Shown: positions 27,826 through 38,171, counted from the first letter of the stretch. The stretch: 64,000 nt of DNA from Bacillota bacterium (GCA_017397935.1 JAFQHN010000015.1:66746-130745); one strand, 5' to 3'. Made by a program: numbers and translations. Notes: a model not told the origin generated them from the sequence alone.

Positions 27826-29191
27826 CGGCAGCCACCCCCAGCAAATGCGCCCGTGCATCCGCCAGCATATACAAAGAGCCGCTGATCAGCAGCATATCGG
27901 CGTTTTCCTCGGCGGCCAGCACCATACCGGCGTCTACCGCGTCGGGCACCTCCTCCACCAACTCATAGGGCACACCAAACTCGGCACAAACCTCGCCCAG
28001 ACTCTCCCAATCACCTGCACGGTAACTGGGCACACGGCAAATAACCGCCTTATCCAGCAGCGGCAGCAAGTTTTGCAGGGCCTCACGGCGCTCCTTATCG
28101 GCCAGCATACCCAGCACCGCCACGATTTTCCTGTTCGGCCAGTATTCACGGATGGCAGCAGAAAGTGCCTGCATACCGGCGGTATTATGTGCGCCGTCCA
28201 GCACAATCATCGGCTCATCACAAACAACCTCCAACCGCCCGGGCCAACGGGCAGCCGCCAGGCCTGCATAAATCGCTTCCACATCAATACCCAGTTCCAG
28301 CGCGGCAGCCACCGCCAACGCCGCATTGTTCAGCTGGTGGGCACCAAGCAGGCTGATCTGTAAATCAGGCAGCTCCATGCCCTTACGCAAATAGCAGAAG
28401 GTAAAGGTCTGACTGCCCTCATCATGCACGGCGTCAGTCACCGCAAAATCACGCCCCAAAACATACAGCGGCGCCCCCACGGCAGCGGCTTTATCCGTCA
28501 GCACCGCCAGAACCTCGGCATCGGCGGCAGCGGTAAATGCCGGCCGCCCGGCTTTGATGATTCCAGACTTAACGGCGGCAATTTCGGCCGGGTTATGCCC
28601 CAGATAATCCATGTGGTCCATGGCCACATTGGTGATGATCGAAAGTTCGGGCAGGATAACATTGGTTGAGTCGATCTCGCCGCCCATCCCCACCTCCATC
28701 ACCGCATAATCCACGCATCTCTCGTTGAAATAGCGCAGGGCCAGCGCCGTGCTTACCTCAAATTCGGTTGGCTGCTCAGCACCCTCGGCCTGCATTTGCG
28801 CCAACAGCGGCTTGATACGCTCAATCTGCGCCACCAACTCACCACGGCTTATCATCTCACCGTTAATGCGGTAACGCTCGCGGTAAGAGTGCAGATGCGG
28901 CGACGAAAACAGCGCACATTTTTGCTCCGCCGCCCGTAAAATGGCCGACAAAAACGCCGACACCGAGCCTTTGCCGTTGGTGCCGCCAATGTGCAGATAT
29001 TTTACCCCGGCCTTATGCGGCTCATCCATCAGTTGCAGCAGACGCTCGATCCGCCCCAAGCCCAGGTTGATACCAAATTTGGTGCAATCCTCCAAAAAAC
29101 GCAGGGCGGCCGCATACTGCGGCCCCCATTGTTCTTTGTCCAAATTATCATCATAGGTGTTATAAGGTTTAAGTTCAATTTGCTTTTCCAC
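27818..29191 (-). CDS. folC: Folylpolyglutamate synthase / dihydrofolate synthase
   Basis: A 457-residue Mur-ligase-like enzyme adding glutamates to folates. The P-loop is GGTNGKGSVSAF, the folate-site SSPHLHSYRERYRI is intact, and the Mur-type METAL-binding and C-terminal Rossmann parts follow (VLDGAHNTAG). Start GTG 29191 is 7 bases behind GAGGG and is preferred to the TTG six bases earlier. It lies 21 bases after valS and overlaps maf. Confidence 0.94.
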   Translation of the reverse strand: MEKQIELKPYNTYDDNLDKEQWGPQYAAALRFLEDCTKFGINLGLGRIERLLQLMDEPHKAGVKYLHIGGTNGKGSVSAFLSAILRAAEQKCALFSSPHLHSYRERYRINGEMISRGELVAQIERIKPLLAQMQAEGAEQPTEFEVSTALALRYFNERCVDYAVMEVGMGGEIDSTNVILPELSIITNVAMDHMDYLGHNPAEIAAVKSGIIKAGRPAFTAAADAEVLAVLTDKAAAVGAPLYVLGRDFAVTDAVHDEGSQTFTFCYLRKGMELPDLQISLLGAHQLNNAALAVAAALELGIDVEAIYAGLAAARWPGRLEVVCDEPMIVLDGAHNTAGMQALSAAIREYWPNRKIVAVLGMLADKERREALQNLLPLLDKAVICRVPSYRAGDWESLGEVCAEFGVPYELVEEVPDAVDAGMVLAAEENADMLLISGSLYMLADARAHLLGVAADE

Positions 29192-29212
29192 AATCAAACC
29201 CTCATATTAAAA

Positions 29213-31882
29213 TTACGCCAATTTGTTCAGCTCGGCCACGCGTTCCAGCAGACTGGCCTTTTTCTCGCTGTAATCAGCCAGCTTAACCTTCTCGCCTTCC
29301 ACCACATCGGCAGGGGCCTTGGCAATAAAGCCGGAGTTGTTAAGCTTACCTTCCAGGCGCTTGATTTCCTTGTCCATGTTGCCGATTTCTTTTTTCAGAC
29401 GGGCAATCTCCTTGTCCAAATCAATCAGGCCTTTCAGCGGCAGGTAAATATCCACACCGCGGATATGGGCAACAGCTGCCTGCTCGGGTGCGGCGGTGGA
29501 TGCGGGCACAATGCTCATGCTCTCGGCACCGGCCAGCGCCTTAATATAAATCTCACCCTGCTGCAAACCCTCGGCAGCCGTGTCGGTGGCGAAAATCAGT
29601 TCCAGCTTTTTACCGGGCTGCACATTCATCTCGGCGCGGATGTTACGGATAGCACGAACTGCCTCCATATTCAGCGCCATAACAGCGGCCTCCTCGGGAT
29701 AATCGGTCATCTTGTCAGCCTCAGGCCACTTGGCCAGCATAATGGTCTCGCCCTCATGCGGCAGCGCCTGCCAGATTTCCTCGGTGATGAAGGGCATAAA
29801 GGGGTGCAGCAGCTTCAAAATGCTGGTCAATACCTCCACCAGTACGGTCTGGGCGGTATAACGCTCAACAGGGTCGTTACCGTACAAACGCGGCTTAGAC
29901 ATCTCAATGTACCAGTCACAGAAGCAATCCCAGGTAAAGTCATAAATCTGACGGGCAGCCTCACCAAGCTCATATTTACCCAAATTGTTGCTGATGGAAG
30001 CAGCGGCAGCTTTCAACTCGGACAAAATCCATTTATCGGCCAGCGAGTAATTCAACTCACCCTTGCCCGGCTGATAATCGGTTAGGTTCATCATTACAAA
30101 GCGGCTGGCGTTCCAAATCTTATTGCAGAAGTTGCGGCTGGCCTCCAAACGCTCGGTCTGGAAGCGCAAATCGTTGCCGGGGGTGTTGCCGGTAATCAGC
30201 ATAAAACGCAGCGGGTCAGCGCCGTACTGCTCGATAATCTCAATCGGGTCAATGCCGTTGCCCAGGCTCTTGCTCATCTTGCGGCCCTGTGCATCCAGCA
30301 CCAAACCGTGGATGAATACATCGCTGAACGGTTTTTCCTCCATAAAATGCAGGCCGGTGAAAATCATACGGGCCACCCAGAAGAAGATAATGTCACGGCC
30401 GGTTACCAGCACGGATGTGGGATAGAATTTCTGCATCTCGGCCATTTTTTCGGCGTCGGGCCAACCCATGGTTTCAAAGGGCCACAAACCGGAGGAGAAC
30501 CAGGTATCCAGCACGTCCTCATCACGCTGCAATTTATGAGAACCGCACTTGGGGCAGCACTCGGGCTCGGTCTTTTGGCAGATAACCTCGCCGCAATCCT
30601 GGCAATACCAAACAGGGATACGGTGACCCCACCACAGCTGACGGGAGATACACCAATCGCGGATATTTTCCAGCCAACCCAGATAAATCTTCTCAAAACG
30701 CTGAGGCACAAAGCGGATATCACCGTTCAGCACGGCCTCAATCGCAGGCTTGGCCAGCGGCTCCATCTTTACAAACCACTGGGGAGAAATCAGCGGCTCA
30801 ATTACGCTGCCGCAGCGATAACACTCACCAACCGCATGACTGATGTCCTCAATTTTAACCAGCAGGCCCAGCTTGTCCATGGCCTCTACCACGGCCTTGC
30901 GGCAATCATAGCGGTCCAAACCGGCATATTCACCGGCGGCCTCGGTCATCCTGGCGTCCTTGCCGATAACGGTGATCTGCGGCAGATTATGGCGCAGGCC
31001 CATCTCAAAGTCGTTGGGGTCATGTGCAGGGGTAATCTTAACCGCACCCGTGCCGTATTCCATATCCACATAATCGTCGGCAATAATCGGAATTTCACGG
31101 TTCATCAGCGGCAGCATAATTTTCTTGCCAATCATACCGGCATAACGCTCATCATCGGGGTGAACAGCCACCGCAGTATCGCCCAGCATAGTTTCAGGGC
31201 GGGTGGTGGCCACCACTACCTCACCGCTGCCGTCAGCCAACGGATAACGCAAATGCCACAGATGACCGGGATGGTCGCTGTGTTCAACCTCAATATCGGA
31301 AATCGTCGTCTGGCACTTGGGGCACCAGTTGATGATGTAAGTACCGCGGTAAATCAAACCCTCGTTATACAGGCGCACAAAAACCTCGTTTACGGCATCG
31401 TTGCAGCCTTCATCCAGCGTAAAGCGCTCTTTGTCCCAATCGCAGGAGGAACCGAGCATCTTCAACTGCTTTACAATACGGTCGTGGTATTGGTGCTTCC
31501 AATCCCAAACCTTGTCCACAAAAGCCTCACGTCCCAAATCATACTTGCTGATACCGTCAACCGCCAAATGCTCCTCTACCTTGGCCTGAGTGGCAATACC
31601 GGCGTGGTCACAGCCGGGTACCCACAAAGTCTGGTGGCCCATCATGCGGTGCCAACGGGTCAAAATATCCTGCATGGTGTTGTCAATGGCATGACCCAGG
31701 TGCAGCTGGCCGGTTACATTCGGCGGGGGCATTACCACCGAGAACGGCTCGCCGCCCTCATTGTTCTTGCAGCTGAAATAGCCGTTTTCCTCCCAGATTT
31801 GATACCATTTCTGCTCAACCTGGTGGTGGTCATAAGTTTTGGGCAGCTCGTGCTGCTCGTGGTGTTTACAGCAATCACACAT
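29213..31882 (-). CDS. valS: Valyl-tRNA synthetase
   Basis: An 889-residue class I synthetase charging tRNA-Val. HIGH is HLGHA in [15 protein letters not shown] is KMSKSLGNG, and the editing domain lies between them with the [19 protein letters not shown] block. A zinc-type Cys cluster CQDCGEV / CCPKCGSH is present. The C-terminus is the coiled-coil tRNA arm ([20 protein letters not shown]). An unusual Cys/His-rich N-terminus, [12 protein letters not shown], precedes the family start. ATG 31882 has AGGAGG upstream. It is controlled by the T-box ahead of it and leads into folC-maf and perhaps the mre genes. Confidence 0.97.
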   Translation of the reverse strand: MCDCCKHHEQHELPKTYDHHQVEQKWYQIWEENGYFSCKNNEGGEPFSVVMPPPNVTGQLHLGHAIDNTMQDILTRWHRMMGHQTLWVPGCDHAGIATQAKVEEHLAVDGISKYDLGREAFVDKVWDWKHQYHDRIVKQLKMLGSSCDWDKERFTLDEGCNDAVNEVFVRLYNEGLIYRGTYIINWCPKCQTTISDIEVEHSDHPGHLWHLRYPLADGSGEVVVATTRPETMLGDTAVAVHPDDERYAGMIGKKIMLPLMNREIPIIADDYVDMEYGTGAVKITPAHDPNDFEMGLRHNLPQITVIGKDARMTEAAGEYAGLDRYDCRKAVVEAMDKLGLLVKIEDISHAVGECYRCGSVIEPLISPQWFVKMEPLAKPAIEAVLNGDIRFVPQRFEKIYLGWLENIRDWCISRQLWWGHRIPVWYCQDCGEVICQKTEPECCPKCGSHKLQRDEDVLDTWFSSGLWPFETMGWPDAEKMAEMQKFYPTSVLVTGRDIIFFWVARMIFTGLHFMEEKPFSDVFIHGLVLDAQGRKMSKSLGNGIDPIEIIEQYGADPLRFMLITGNTPGNDLRFQTERLEASRNFCNKIWNASRFVMMNLTDYQPGKGELNYSLADKWILSELKAAAASISNNLGKYELGEAARQIYDFTWDCFCDWYIEMSKPRLYGNDPVERYTAQTVLVEVLTSILKLLHPFMPFITEEIWQALPHEGETIMLAKWPEADKMTDYPEEAAVMALNMEAVRAIRNIRAEMNVQPGKKLELIFATDTAAEGLQQGEIYIKALAGAESMSIVPASTAAPEQAAVAHIRGVDIYLPLKGLIDLDKEIARLKKEIGNMDKEIKRLEGKLNNSGFIAKAPADVVEGEKVKLADYSEKKASLLERVAELNKLA

Positions 31883-31924
31883 TTTGTAAATTCCTCCTGA
31901 TATATAACATTTTATTTTAAGGCA

Positions 31925-32195
31925 AATAAAAAAGGAGCTTTCAGCCAAAGGACGAAAAGCTCCGCGGTACCACCTTTATACGCAGAATAAAACTGCGCTC
32001 TCTTGCCTGCGATAACGGGCAGCCCCGGGCCAAACTACGCACCCCAATCATTAAAAATCATTAACAATCAAGGCTTCACTCAGCCGGCTCACGGGCTACC
32101 TTCACAGCGCCTGGTTTAGTGGGTTCTCAGCCACCCCACCTCTCTGGAAAACCAAACCTCGCCGTTACTCCTCCCGGTCACAGCCATTTATATAT
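31925..32195 (-). promoter_or_regulatory. T-box leader (valine) with terminator, upstream of valS
   Basis: On the minus strand the leader contains the T-box core AAGGTGGTACCGCG (31976-31963), which pairs with the uncharged tRNA acceptor end. A terminator follows (GGAGCTTT / AAAGCTCC arms then TTTTTTATTT). The 5' stem I region carries GGGAGGAGTAACGG and AGAGAGGTGGGG. A GTA triplet in GAAGGTAGCC is a plausible valine specifier but I did not fold the RNA. Uncharged tRNA-Val should prevent termination. Confidence 0.9.
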
Positions 32196-32204
32196 TACAG
32201 AATT

Positions 32205-32233
32205 ATGTTACCCAAATTGCGGTTTTTTGTCAA
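32205..32233 (-). promoter_or_regulatory. Vegetative promoter of valS leader
   Basis: Minus strand TTGACA (32233-32228), 17-base spacer, TAACAT (32210-32205). It sits just before the T-box leader at the right distance for its 5' end. Confidence 0.75.
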
Positions 32234-32309
32234 GCCAAACCAACAAATTTAAGCACATTTTTTCTGCATTATTTTCTTATTATAGTTTTGGCGTATAGTA
32301 AGCAGCAAA

Positions 32310-33728
32310 TCAGCGGCGGCAGTCAATCATTCCGCCCCAACCGGCACTTTGATAATCCACCTTGCCGGCGGCATAAAGCAAACGCCCGCGCACCACCGCA
32401 GCCTCCACCGCACCACTAAGCGGCAGGCCGTCCAAATGGCGGCAGGATTCCCGTGCCTTGGTCTGCATAAGCTCCGAATCAAACTGCCAATCCTTCTGCA
32501 AATCCACCACGGTCAAATCCGCATCGGCACCCACCGCAATACAGCCTTTCTGCGGATACAGCCCCAGCATTTTATAGCCGTTAACACACAGCAGCTCGGT
32601 CAGGCGTTCAACAGTAAGCTTGCCCTGCTTAACCGCCGTCAGCAGCAGCGGCAGCATCAGTTCAATATGACCGATACCCGAAGGTGCCAGCCAAATCTGC
32701 TGCTCTCCACGCTGTTTTTCCGATAACAAATGCGGTGCGTGGTCGCTGCCCAGGTAATCTACCGTGCCGTCGTTGATATACTGCCACAGGCCCTGCACAT
32801 TGGCGGATGAGCGCAGCGGCGGATTACACTTGGCATACGGGCCGAATTTATCCAGCCAGCTGTCATCAAAAAACAAATGATGAAAGCAAACTTCAAAAGT
32901 GACGTCCACGCCCTCGGCTTTGGCCGCAGCAATCAACTCAGCCGCCCCCACGGTGGAAACATGAACGATGCCCACTTTGGCACCGGTTTTTTTGGCGGCA
33001 GCCAACACGCGCTTAACGGCGTTTATCTCCACCTCATCACGGCGCGTTTTATAATGGAAGTCATATCCCTCCTCACCCTTGGCGTGGGCCTCGGCCTCCA
33101 ACTCGGCAATCAGGCCGTAATCCTCACAGTGAAAGAAGCAGCGCAGACCCGTGGGTACTGCCGCCCTCAGCAGCGAGGTCAACTCATCATCGGCAGCGGT
33201 GGCAGCATTGTTAATCGTCAGATACTGCGGCTCTTTGGCATAGCTTGGCTGCAAGAAAGTTTTTAATCCGCAGACACCCTGCCTGGCCAACTCCGCAAAA
33301 TCCGCCTGATTATCCGCACCGGCCGCAGCGTAAATGCACACGTTGCACAGCGCCTTCTCAGCCGCCTGCCTGCTTACCGCCAAATTCTCGGCATTATGCG
33401 GCAGGGGCAGTACATTGGGCATCTGGCAGATGGTGGTAACACCGCCGGACAGGGCGGCCGCCGTACCGGAAATAAAATCCTCCTTCTGCGGAGAACCGGG
33501 CTCCCGCACATGGACATGGGTATCCACCGCACCGGGCAGCACCAGCTTATCAGCCACATCATAAACCGCAAAATTGGGATACCTGGCGGCAATTTCCTCA
33601 TCGGACGGCAAATTGGGCCAAATTTCGGCGATACGGCCGTTATCCAGCAGCAAATGCCCCAGCTCAAAACCCTGTGGTGTGTAATATTCGGCATTTTTTA
33701 ACAGCAAAGGTTGATTGTCGTCACGCAT
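32310..33728 (-). CDS. Dihydroorotase-like cyclic amidohydrolase
   Basis: A 472-residue amidohydrolase-superfamily enzyme, best described as dihydroorotase (PyrC, pyrimidine synthesis) or a related allantoinase/hydantoinase. The metal ligands are visible: HVH at residues 71-73 followed by REPGSPQKEDF, a Lys at about 156 in GLKTF (likely carbamylated), His in FFHCEDYG, His in VGIVHVSTVGA and Asp in GSDHAPH. ATG 33728 has GAGGAGG upstream. It is a lone gene with no pyr or allantoin neighbours, so the substrate is not settled. I favour dihydroorotase because of the REPG signature. Confidence 0.8.
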   Translation of the reverse strand: MRDDNQPLLLKNAEYYTPQGFELGHLLLDNGRIAEIWPNLPSDEEIAARYPNFAVYDVADKLVLPGAVDTHVHVREPGSPQKEDFISGTAAALSGGVTTICQMPNVLPLPHNAENLAVSRQAAEKALCNVCIYAAAGADNQADFAELARQGVCGLKTFLQPSYAKEPQYLTINNAATAADDELTSLLRAAVPTGLRCFFHCEDYGLIAELEAEAHAKGEEGYDFHYKTRRDEVEINAVKRVLAAAKKTGAKVGIVHVSTVGAAELIAAAKAEGVDVTFEVCFHHLFFDDSWLDKFGPYAKCNPPLRSSANVQGLWQYINDGTVDYLGSDHAPHLLSEKQRGEQQIWLAPSGIGHIELMLPLLLTAVKQGKLTVERLTELLCVNGYKMLGLYPQKGCIAVGADADLTVVDLQKDWQFDSELMQTKARESCRHLDGLPLSGAVEAAVVRGRLLYAAGKVDYQSAGWGGMIDCRR

Positions 33729-33758
33729 GGCGTTAATCCTCCTCAAAAAAATTTTCAT

Positions 33759-34138
33759 TAAAAATATTCATTATAAATCAAATATTCATTATATATACAT
33801 TTTATAAAAAAGAGAGAAAAATCGATTTTTGGCTAATTGTTTACGCGAGTATAGCCTTTTGGTTGACAATTACCGTTCGGCAAAATCATATTTTGAGATG
33901 AAAATATGCGCCCACCACAAGTTATAGAAAACCGCTTAAAATTAAGCATTAAATTATAATAACACACATTTCCGGAAAAAACCATAGAAAAATGAAAATA
34001 ATATTTAATAAAAATGGTGCAAAAACCTCTTTATTTTTGTAAATTTATAGAGTATAATAATATCAAAGCATTATGATGTTTTTTCACTGCTTAAACATCA
34101 TAAAGACATAATTTATCAAATTTATGGAGGTATGTGTT
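33759..34138 (+). promoter_or_regulatory. Intergenic promoter region and leader of the CoA-transferase gene
   Basis: This AT-rich stretch has no gene. On the plus strand a perfect TATAAT lies at 34053-34058, 75-80 bases before the CoA-transferase start, with only a poor -35. A TTGACA at 33863-33868 has no good -10. In the leader, ATGATGTTT (34073-34081) and AAACATCAT (34093-34101) form a 9-bp perfect stem, a possible mRNA-stabilising hairpin. GGAGG precedes ATG 34139. Confidence 0.6.
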
Positions 34139-35653
34139 ATGACTTATGAACACAGAATCAGATGTAAGGCACTTTTGGACAAAGTGGTTACCGCTGAGGA
34201 AGCAGCAAAATTGATTAAAGACGGCGATACTCTGGGTTGCTCCGGCTTCACTCCTTCCGGTTATCCGAAGGCAGTTCCGCTGGCATTGGCTGAGAGAGTA
34301 AAGGCCGGCGAACAGATCAAGGTTAACATCCTGACTGGCGCTTCCGTAGGCCCCGAGCTGGACGGCCTGGCTGATGTTGGCGCAGTAAACGCCAGAAGCC
34401 CCTATCAGACCAACGACAGCATGAGAAAAGCTCTGAACACCAAGGGCGGCGTTAAGTACAACGACCAGCACCTGTCCCTGGCTACTCAGTATGCTCGTTA
34501 CGGCTTCCTGGGCAACATCGATCTGGCTATCGTTGAAGCTTGCGCTATCACCGAAGAAGGCCACATCGTTCCCACCACTTCCGTAGGCTCTGCTCCCACT
34601 TTCGTAAAGTGCGCTGACAAAGTTATCGTTGAGATCAACACCTCTCAGCCCGAAGCTCTGGAAGGTATGCACGACATTTATGTTCCGCTGGATCCGCCTT
34701 ACAGAAAGGAAATCCCGATCTACGCTACCGGTGACAGAGTAGGTACTACTTACATCGAGTGCGGCCCCGAGAAGATCGCTGCTATCGTTGTTACCGACAT
34801 CACCGACAAAGTTCGTCCTCTGCCCGCAGTAACCGAGACCGAACAGGCTATTGCTGACAACATCGTTGCTTTCTTCAACAAGGAAGTTGAGGCTGGTCGT
34901 CTGCCCAAGAACCTGCTGCCCCTGCAGTCCGGTGTTGGCGGCGTAGCTAACGCTGTATTGGCCAGCTTCGCAGGCTCTGACCTGGAAGACCTGACCTTCT
35001 ACTCCGAAGTAATTCAGGACGGCGCTCTGGATCTGATCGACTGCGGCAAGTTCGTAGCTGTATCCGGTACCTCTTTGACTCCTTCCGTTGACGGTCTGGC
35101 TCGTTTCAAGGCTGATGTAGAACGCTACAAGAAGACCATCGTTCTGCGTCCTCAGGAAATCTCCAACAACCCCGAAGTAGCTCGTCGTTTGGGCGTTATC
35201 TCCATGAACACCGCTATCGAGGTTGACATTTACGGCCATGTAAACTCCACCCACATCATGGGCACCAGAATGATGAATGGTATCGGTGGCTCCGGTGACT
35301 TCACCCGCGCTGCTTACATCTCCATCTTCATGACCGGTTCCGTTGCTAAGGGCGGCGACATCTCCTCCATCGTTCCCATGTGCTCTCATATCGACCACAC
35401 CGAACATGACGTTAACGTTATCGTTACCGAACAGGGCGTTGCTGACCTGCGTAACCTGTGCCCCAGAGAACGCGCTCTGGCTATCATCAACAACTGCGCT
35501 CATCCCGATTACAAGCCCATGTTGTTGGATTACTACAACCGCGCTCTGGAAGCTTGCCCGGACGGCAAAGCACACACTCCCCATATCATGGAAGAGGCTT
35601 TGTCCTGGCACGTTCGTTTCAACAAGACCGGCAGCATGAAAATGGCTGACTAA
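34139..35653 (+). CDS. Acetyl-CoA hydrolase/transferase family protein, probable succinate/acetate CoA-transferase
   Basis: A 504-residue class I CoA-transferase (Cat1/ScpC/AarC type). It should move CoA between succinate, acetate or propionate in fermentation. The CoA-ester-forming Glu is probably that in FYSEVIQDG, and the CoA-binding glycine loop is MNGIGGSGDFTRAAY. Start ATG 34139 has GGAGG 8 bases upstream, ahead of a GTG-containing extension. The gene uses a strongly restricted codon set (GCT, GTT, CTG, AAG, ATC) unlike every neighbour, a sign of very high expression. It is monocistronic between its own promoter and a strong terminator. The exact CoA pair cannot be told. Confidence 0.9.
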   Translation: MTYEHRIRCKALLDKVVTAEEAAKLIKDGDTLGCSGFTPSGYPKAVPLALAERVKAGEQIKVNILTGASVGPELDGLADVGAVNARSPYQTNDSMRKALNTKGGVKYNDQHLSLATQYARYGFLGNIDLAIVEACAITEEGHIVPTTSVGSAPTFVKCADKVIVEINTSQPEALEGMHDIYVPLDPPYRKEIPIYATGDRVGTTYIECGPEKIAAIVVTDITDKVRPLPAVTETEQAIADNIVAFFNKEVEAGRLPKNLLPLQSGVGGVANAVLASFAGSDLEDLTFYSEVIQDGALDLIDCGKFVAVSGTSLTPSVDGLARFKADVERYKKTIVLRPQEISNNPEVARRLGVISMNTAIEVDIYGHVNSTHIMGTRMMNGIGGSGDFTRAAYISIFMTGSVAKGGDISSIVPMCSHIDHTEHDVNVIVTEQGVADLRNLCPRERALAIINNCAHPDYKPMLLDYYNRALEACPDGKAHTPHIMEEALSWHVRFNKTGSMKMAD

Positions 35654-35683
35654 TTGATTTGAAACGCTAAAACCAAATATATT

Positions 35684-35716
35684 GAGGAGCAGATTTCGGT
35701 CTGCTCCTCTTTTTTG
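35684..35716 (+). terminator. Strong terminator of the CoA-transferase gene
   Basis: A perfect 10-bp stem GAGGAGCAGA / TCTGCTCCTC with a 6-base loop is followed by seven T residues. Confidence 0.92.
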
Positions 35717-35829
35717 TGTGCCGATAACTTGCATTGGCTGCTGTATGGTGTTATAATTTGGTGTTGTTGTGATTTTATTGTGATGTTGTTATGATGTTGG
35801 AATGATATTTGTGATAAAGGACGCTGTAT

Positions 35830-36972
35830 ATGAAAAGATTTTTGCGTCTGTTTGTGCCGATAATGCTGCTGCTTTGCCTGGTCGGCTGCTCCATACAGAC
35901 TGATATTCCCCCTACCCCCGCAATTCATCCGCCGCTTAACACCGTTAAACTGAATTTGGTGGCTGCCGGTGACAATCTGATACACGGCCCAATTTACCGC
36001 CAGGCCAGAGAACGGAATGAACACGGCGGCTTTGATTTTACGGCTGCTTACCAACCGGTGGCCGGCCTGATTTCCGAGGCTGATTTGGCCTACATCACGC
36101 AGGAAACGCCGCTTGGCGGAACTGAGTTAGGTTTGAAGTCTTATCCGATGTTTAACTCGCCGCAGGAGTTGGGCCTGCACCTGATTGATATGGGCTTTAA
36201 TATGATCAGCCACGCCAACAACCATGTGCTGGATGCCACCAGCCGCGGTTTTAACCGCACCATTGAGTTTTGGCGTGCGCAGGATAATGTTATCATGGCC
36301 GGTATTGCTGCCAATGCTGCCGATGACCAAATCCGCATTTTGGAATGTAACGGCTTGAAGATTGCCCTGTTGGCTTACACTTATGGCACCAACGGGCTTA
36401 CTCTCCCCGCTTCTCATCCCGGCATTGTCAAGCTGATTGACGATGAACTGATGCAAAATGAGCTGGCCGAGGCCAATGAACTGGCTGACATTGTGTTGGT
36501 GGGCATCCATTGGGGTGTGGAATACCAAAAGGAACCCAATGATGAGCAACGGCGGCTGGCCAATCTGCTGGCCGAGGGCGGCGCGGATGTGATTATCGGC
36601 AGCCACCCCCATGTGCTGCAAACCGTTGAGCTGCTGACCACCACCGACAGCCGCACCGTGCCGGTATTTTACTCGCTGGGCAATTTCATCTCGGCGCAGG
36701 ATAAGCCGGCCACCATGCTGGGCGGTTTGGCCAAGGTACAGATGACTTATACGCTGGATACCGGCCTGCTGCAAATTGATGATATGACCGTCATCCCCGT
36801 GGTCAATGATTATACCGGCCATTATGATAACATCACAGTTTATCCGCTGGCCGATTACACCGCCGAACAGGCCGAAAACCACGGCATCCGCAGCAAACAC
36901 CCCAGCTTTAACCGCGAATATCTGGTACAGCTTTATCATGAGCGTATACCTGCCGAATACCGCACCGAATAA
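35830..36972 (+). CDS. CapA/PgsA-like metallophosphoesterase lipoprotein
   Basis: A 380-residue member of the CapA family (poly-gamma-glutamate capsule synthesis accessory protein, metallophosphatase fold). The signal peptide ends with lipobox CLVGC (Cys near 20). The catalytic-fold motifs are AAGDNLIH, ANNHVLDATSRG, GIHWGVEYQ and GSHPHVLQ, and YSLGNFISAQ closes the core. It is expected on the outer face of the membrane. AAAGGA precedes ATG 35830. No capB/capC genes are nearby, so a capsule role is not supported by context. Confidence 0.85.
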   Translation: MKRFLRLFVPIMLLLCLVGCSIQTDIPPTPAIHPPLNTVKLNLVAAGDNLIHGPIYRQARERNEHGGFDFTAAYQPVAGLISEADLAYITQETPLGGTELGLKSYPMFNSPQELGLHLIDMGFNMISHANNHVLDATSRGFNRTIEFWRAQDNVIMAGIAANAADDQIRILECNGLKIALLAYTYGTNGLTLPASHPGIVKLIDDELMQNELAEANELADIVLVGIHWGVEYQKEPNDEQRRLANLLAEGGADVIIGSHPHVLQTVELLTTTDSRTVPVFYSLGNFISAQDKPATMLGGLAKVQMTYTLDTGLLQIDDMTVIPVVNDYTGHYDNITVYPLADYTAEQAENHGIRSKHPSFNREYLVQLYHERIPAEYRTE

Positions 36973-36981
36973 CCATATAAA

Positions 36982-37014
36982 AAGACCGCCGAGCAATCTC
37001 CGCCCGACGGCCTT
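36982..37014. terminator. Bidirectional terminator between convergent genes
   Basis: AAGACCGCCGAG pairs with the complementary CCGACGGCCTT arm. The plus strand runs into TATTTTT and the minus strand into TTTTTATA, serving the CapA-like gene and the EamA transporter gene that face each other. Confidence 0.8.
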
Positions 37015-37018
37015 ATTT

Positions 37019-37951
37019 TTAATAACTTTGTTTGGGTAATTTGGCCTTAAACATCTTAAATGAGAAATCAGGAATCTGGGCCAGAATTACCGCCAGCATC
37101 ATCAAGGCACAGCCAAAATACTCACGGCCGGTCATTTGGTCATTAAGAATTATGGCACCGCCCAGCGTGGCAAAAACCGCCTCCAAGCTCATCAGCAGAG
37201 AAACGGTGGTGGGATTGGAGCCCTTCTGCGCCAAAATTTGCAGCGTATAAGCCACACCGCTGGAAAAAATACCAACATATAAAATCTCACCCAGTGCCAG
37301 GCTGACCGTTGCCCACTCCGGCGTCTCAAAAATCAGCATGGCCGCACCGGAAAGCAGACTGCCCACCAAAAACTGCGCACATGAAAGCTCAACACCGTCC
37401 ACCTTATGCGTAAAATGGTCGATAACCAAAATATGGCCGGCAAAGCAAAAGGCGCATAGCAAAATATAAAAATCGCCGCTGCTGATAGTCATGCTCTCGT
37501 TAATGCACAGAAAATACAAACCGGCCACCGCCAGTGCCACACTGAACCAAATCATGCCGCTGACTTTTTTACGCAGGAACAGGCCGCAAATCGGCACAAT
37601 TACAATATACAGCGCCGTGATAAAGCCTGCCTTACCGGAAGTGGTGGTTTCTATGCCCTTTTGCTGCAAATTGGTGGCCAAAAACAGGGCCAAGCCGCAA
37701 AACAGACCGCCAATAAGCAAATCACGCCAATATGCCGCACCACGGGTAATATCCTCACCTTTACCGCGGCGGTAAATATGCAGGCCAAAAGCCAGCGCCA
37801 GCAAAAAAACAAACGCTATAATCGAGCGCGAGGCGTTAAAGGTAAACGGCTGCACGTGCTCCGAAGCCACGCTCTGCGCCACAAAGGCCGTGCCCCAAAT
37901 AAATGCCGCCAATGTGGGGAAAATATTCTGCCGCACAAAATTGCTTTTCAA
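37019..37951 (-). CDS. EamA/DMT-family transporter
   Basis: A 310-residue drug/metabolite transporter with ten membrane helices in two EamA repeats. The N-terminal repeat starts FPTLAAFIWGTAFVAQ and the second contains FCFAGHILVIDHFTH and the typical end SLLMSLEAVFATLGGAIILN. Start is TTG 37951 with GGGAG upstream. Substrate is unknown; EamA proteins export amino acids, nucleobases or other metabolites. A lone gene with a shared terminator. Confidence 0.88.
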   Translation of the reverse strand: MKSNFVRQNIFPTLAAFIWGTAFVAQSVASEHVQPFTFNASRSIIAFVFLLALAFGLHIYRRGKGEDITRGAAYWRDLLIGGLFCGLALFLATNLQQKGIETTTSGKAGFITALYIVIVPICGLFLRKKVSGMIWFSVALAVAGLYFLCINESMTISSGDFYILLCAFCFAGHILVIDHFTHKVDGVELSCAQFLVGSLLSGAAMLIFETPEWATVSLALGEILYVGIFSSGVAYTLQILAQKGSNPTTVSLLMSLEAVFATLGGAIILNDQMTGREYFGCALMMLAVILAQIPDFSFKMFKAKLPKQSY

Positions 37952-38127
37952 TCAATCAACTCCCTGCCACATTATCTGATAATTATACAAAAGACTTGAT
38001 TATTTTAACATCAACAGCCCCAAAAGGCAAGCAAAATTTACAAACTTTGCATCTGATTTTGCCTGCAATATAATCAGTACCATACCATAGAATTTGCTTT
38101 TTACCCCTTAAATATTCTAAAATAAAA

Positions 38128-38171
38128 AGGACGGCGGATGAAGGCTCTGCAACGCCTTTAACCACCGTCCT
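38128..38171 (-). terminator. Terminator of the intact SLH protein gene
   Basis: AGGACGGCGG and CCACCGTCCT form a stem with one wobble and an inner AAGGC-type extension. The minus-strand copy runs into TTTTTATTTTAG. Confidence 0.8.

Noticed and set aside
30308-31900. A 530-codon plus-strand frame opposite valS
   Set aside because: valS is fully supported by HLGHA, KMSKS and length, and the antisense frame has no domain or ribosome-binding site.
33863-33891. TTGACA with TCATAT 17 bases on as a promoter of the CoA-transferase
   Set aside because: The -10 matches poorly, and a perfect TATAAT closer to the gene explains expression better.
34091-35734. A 547-codon open frame antisense to the CoA-transferase gene
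   Set aside because: It is a by-product of the restricted codon set of the sense gene. Its sequence is Gly/Ser/Val/Phe-rich with no domain, and promoter, start and terminator all fit the plus strand.
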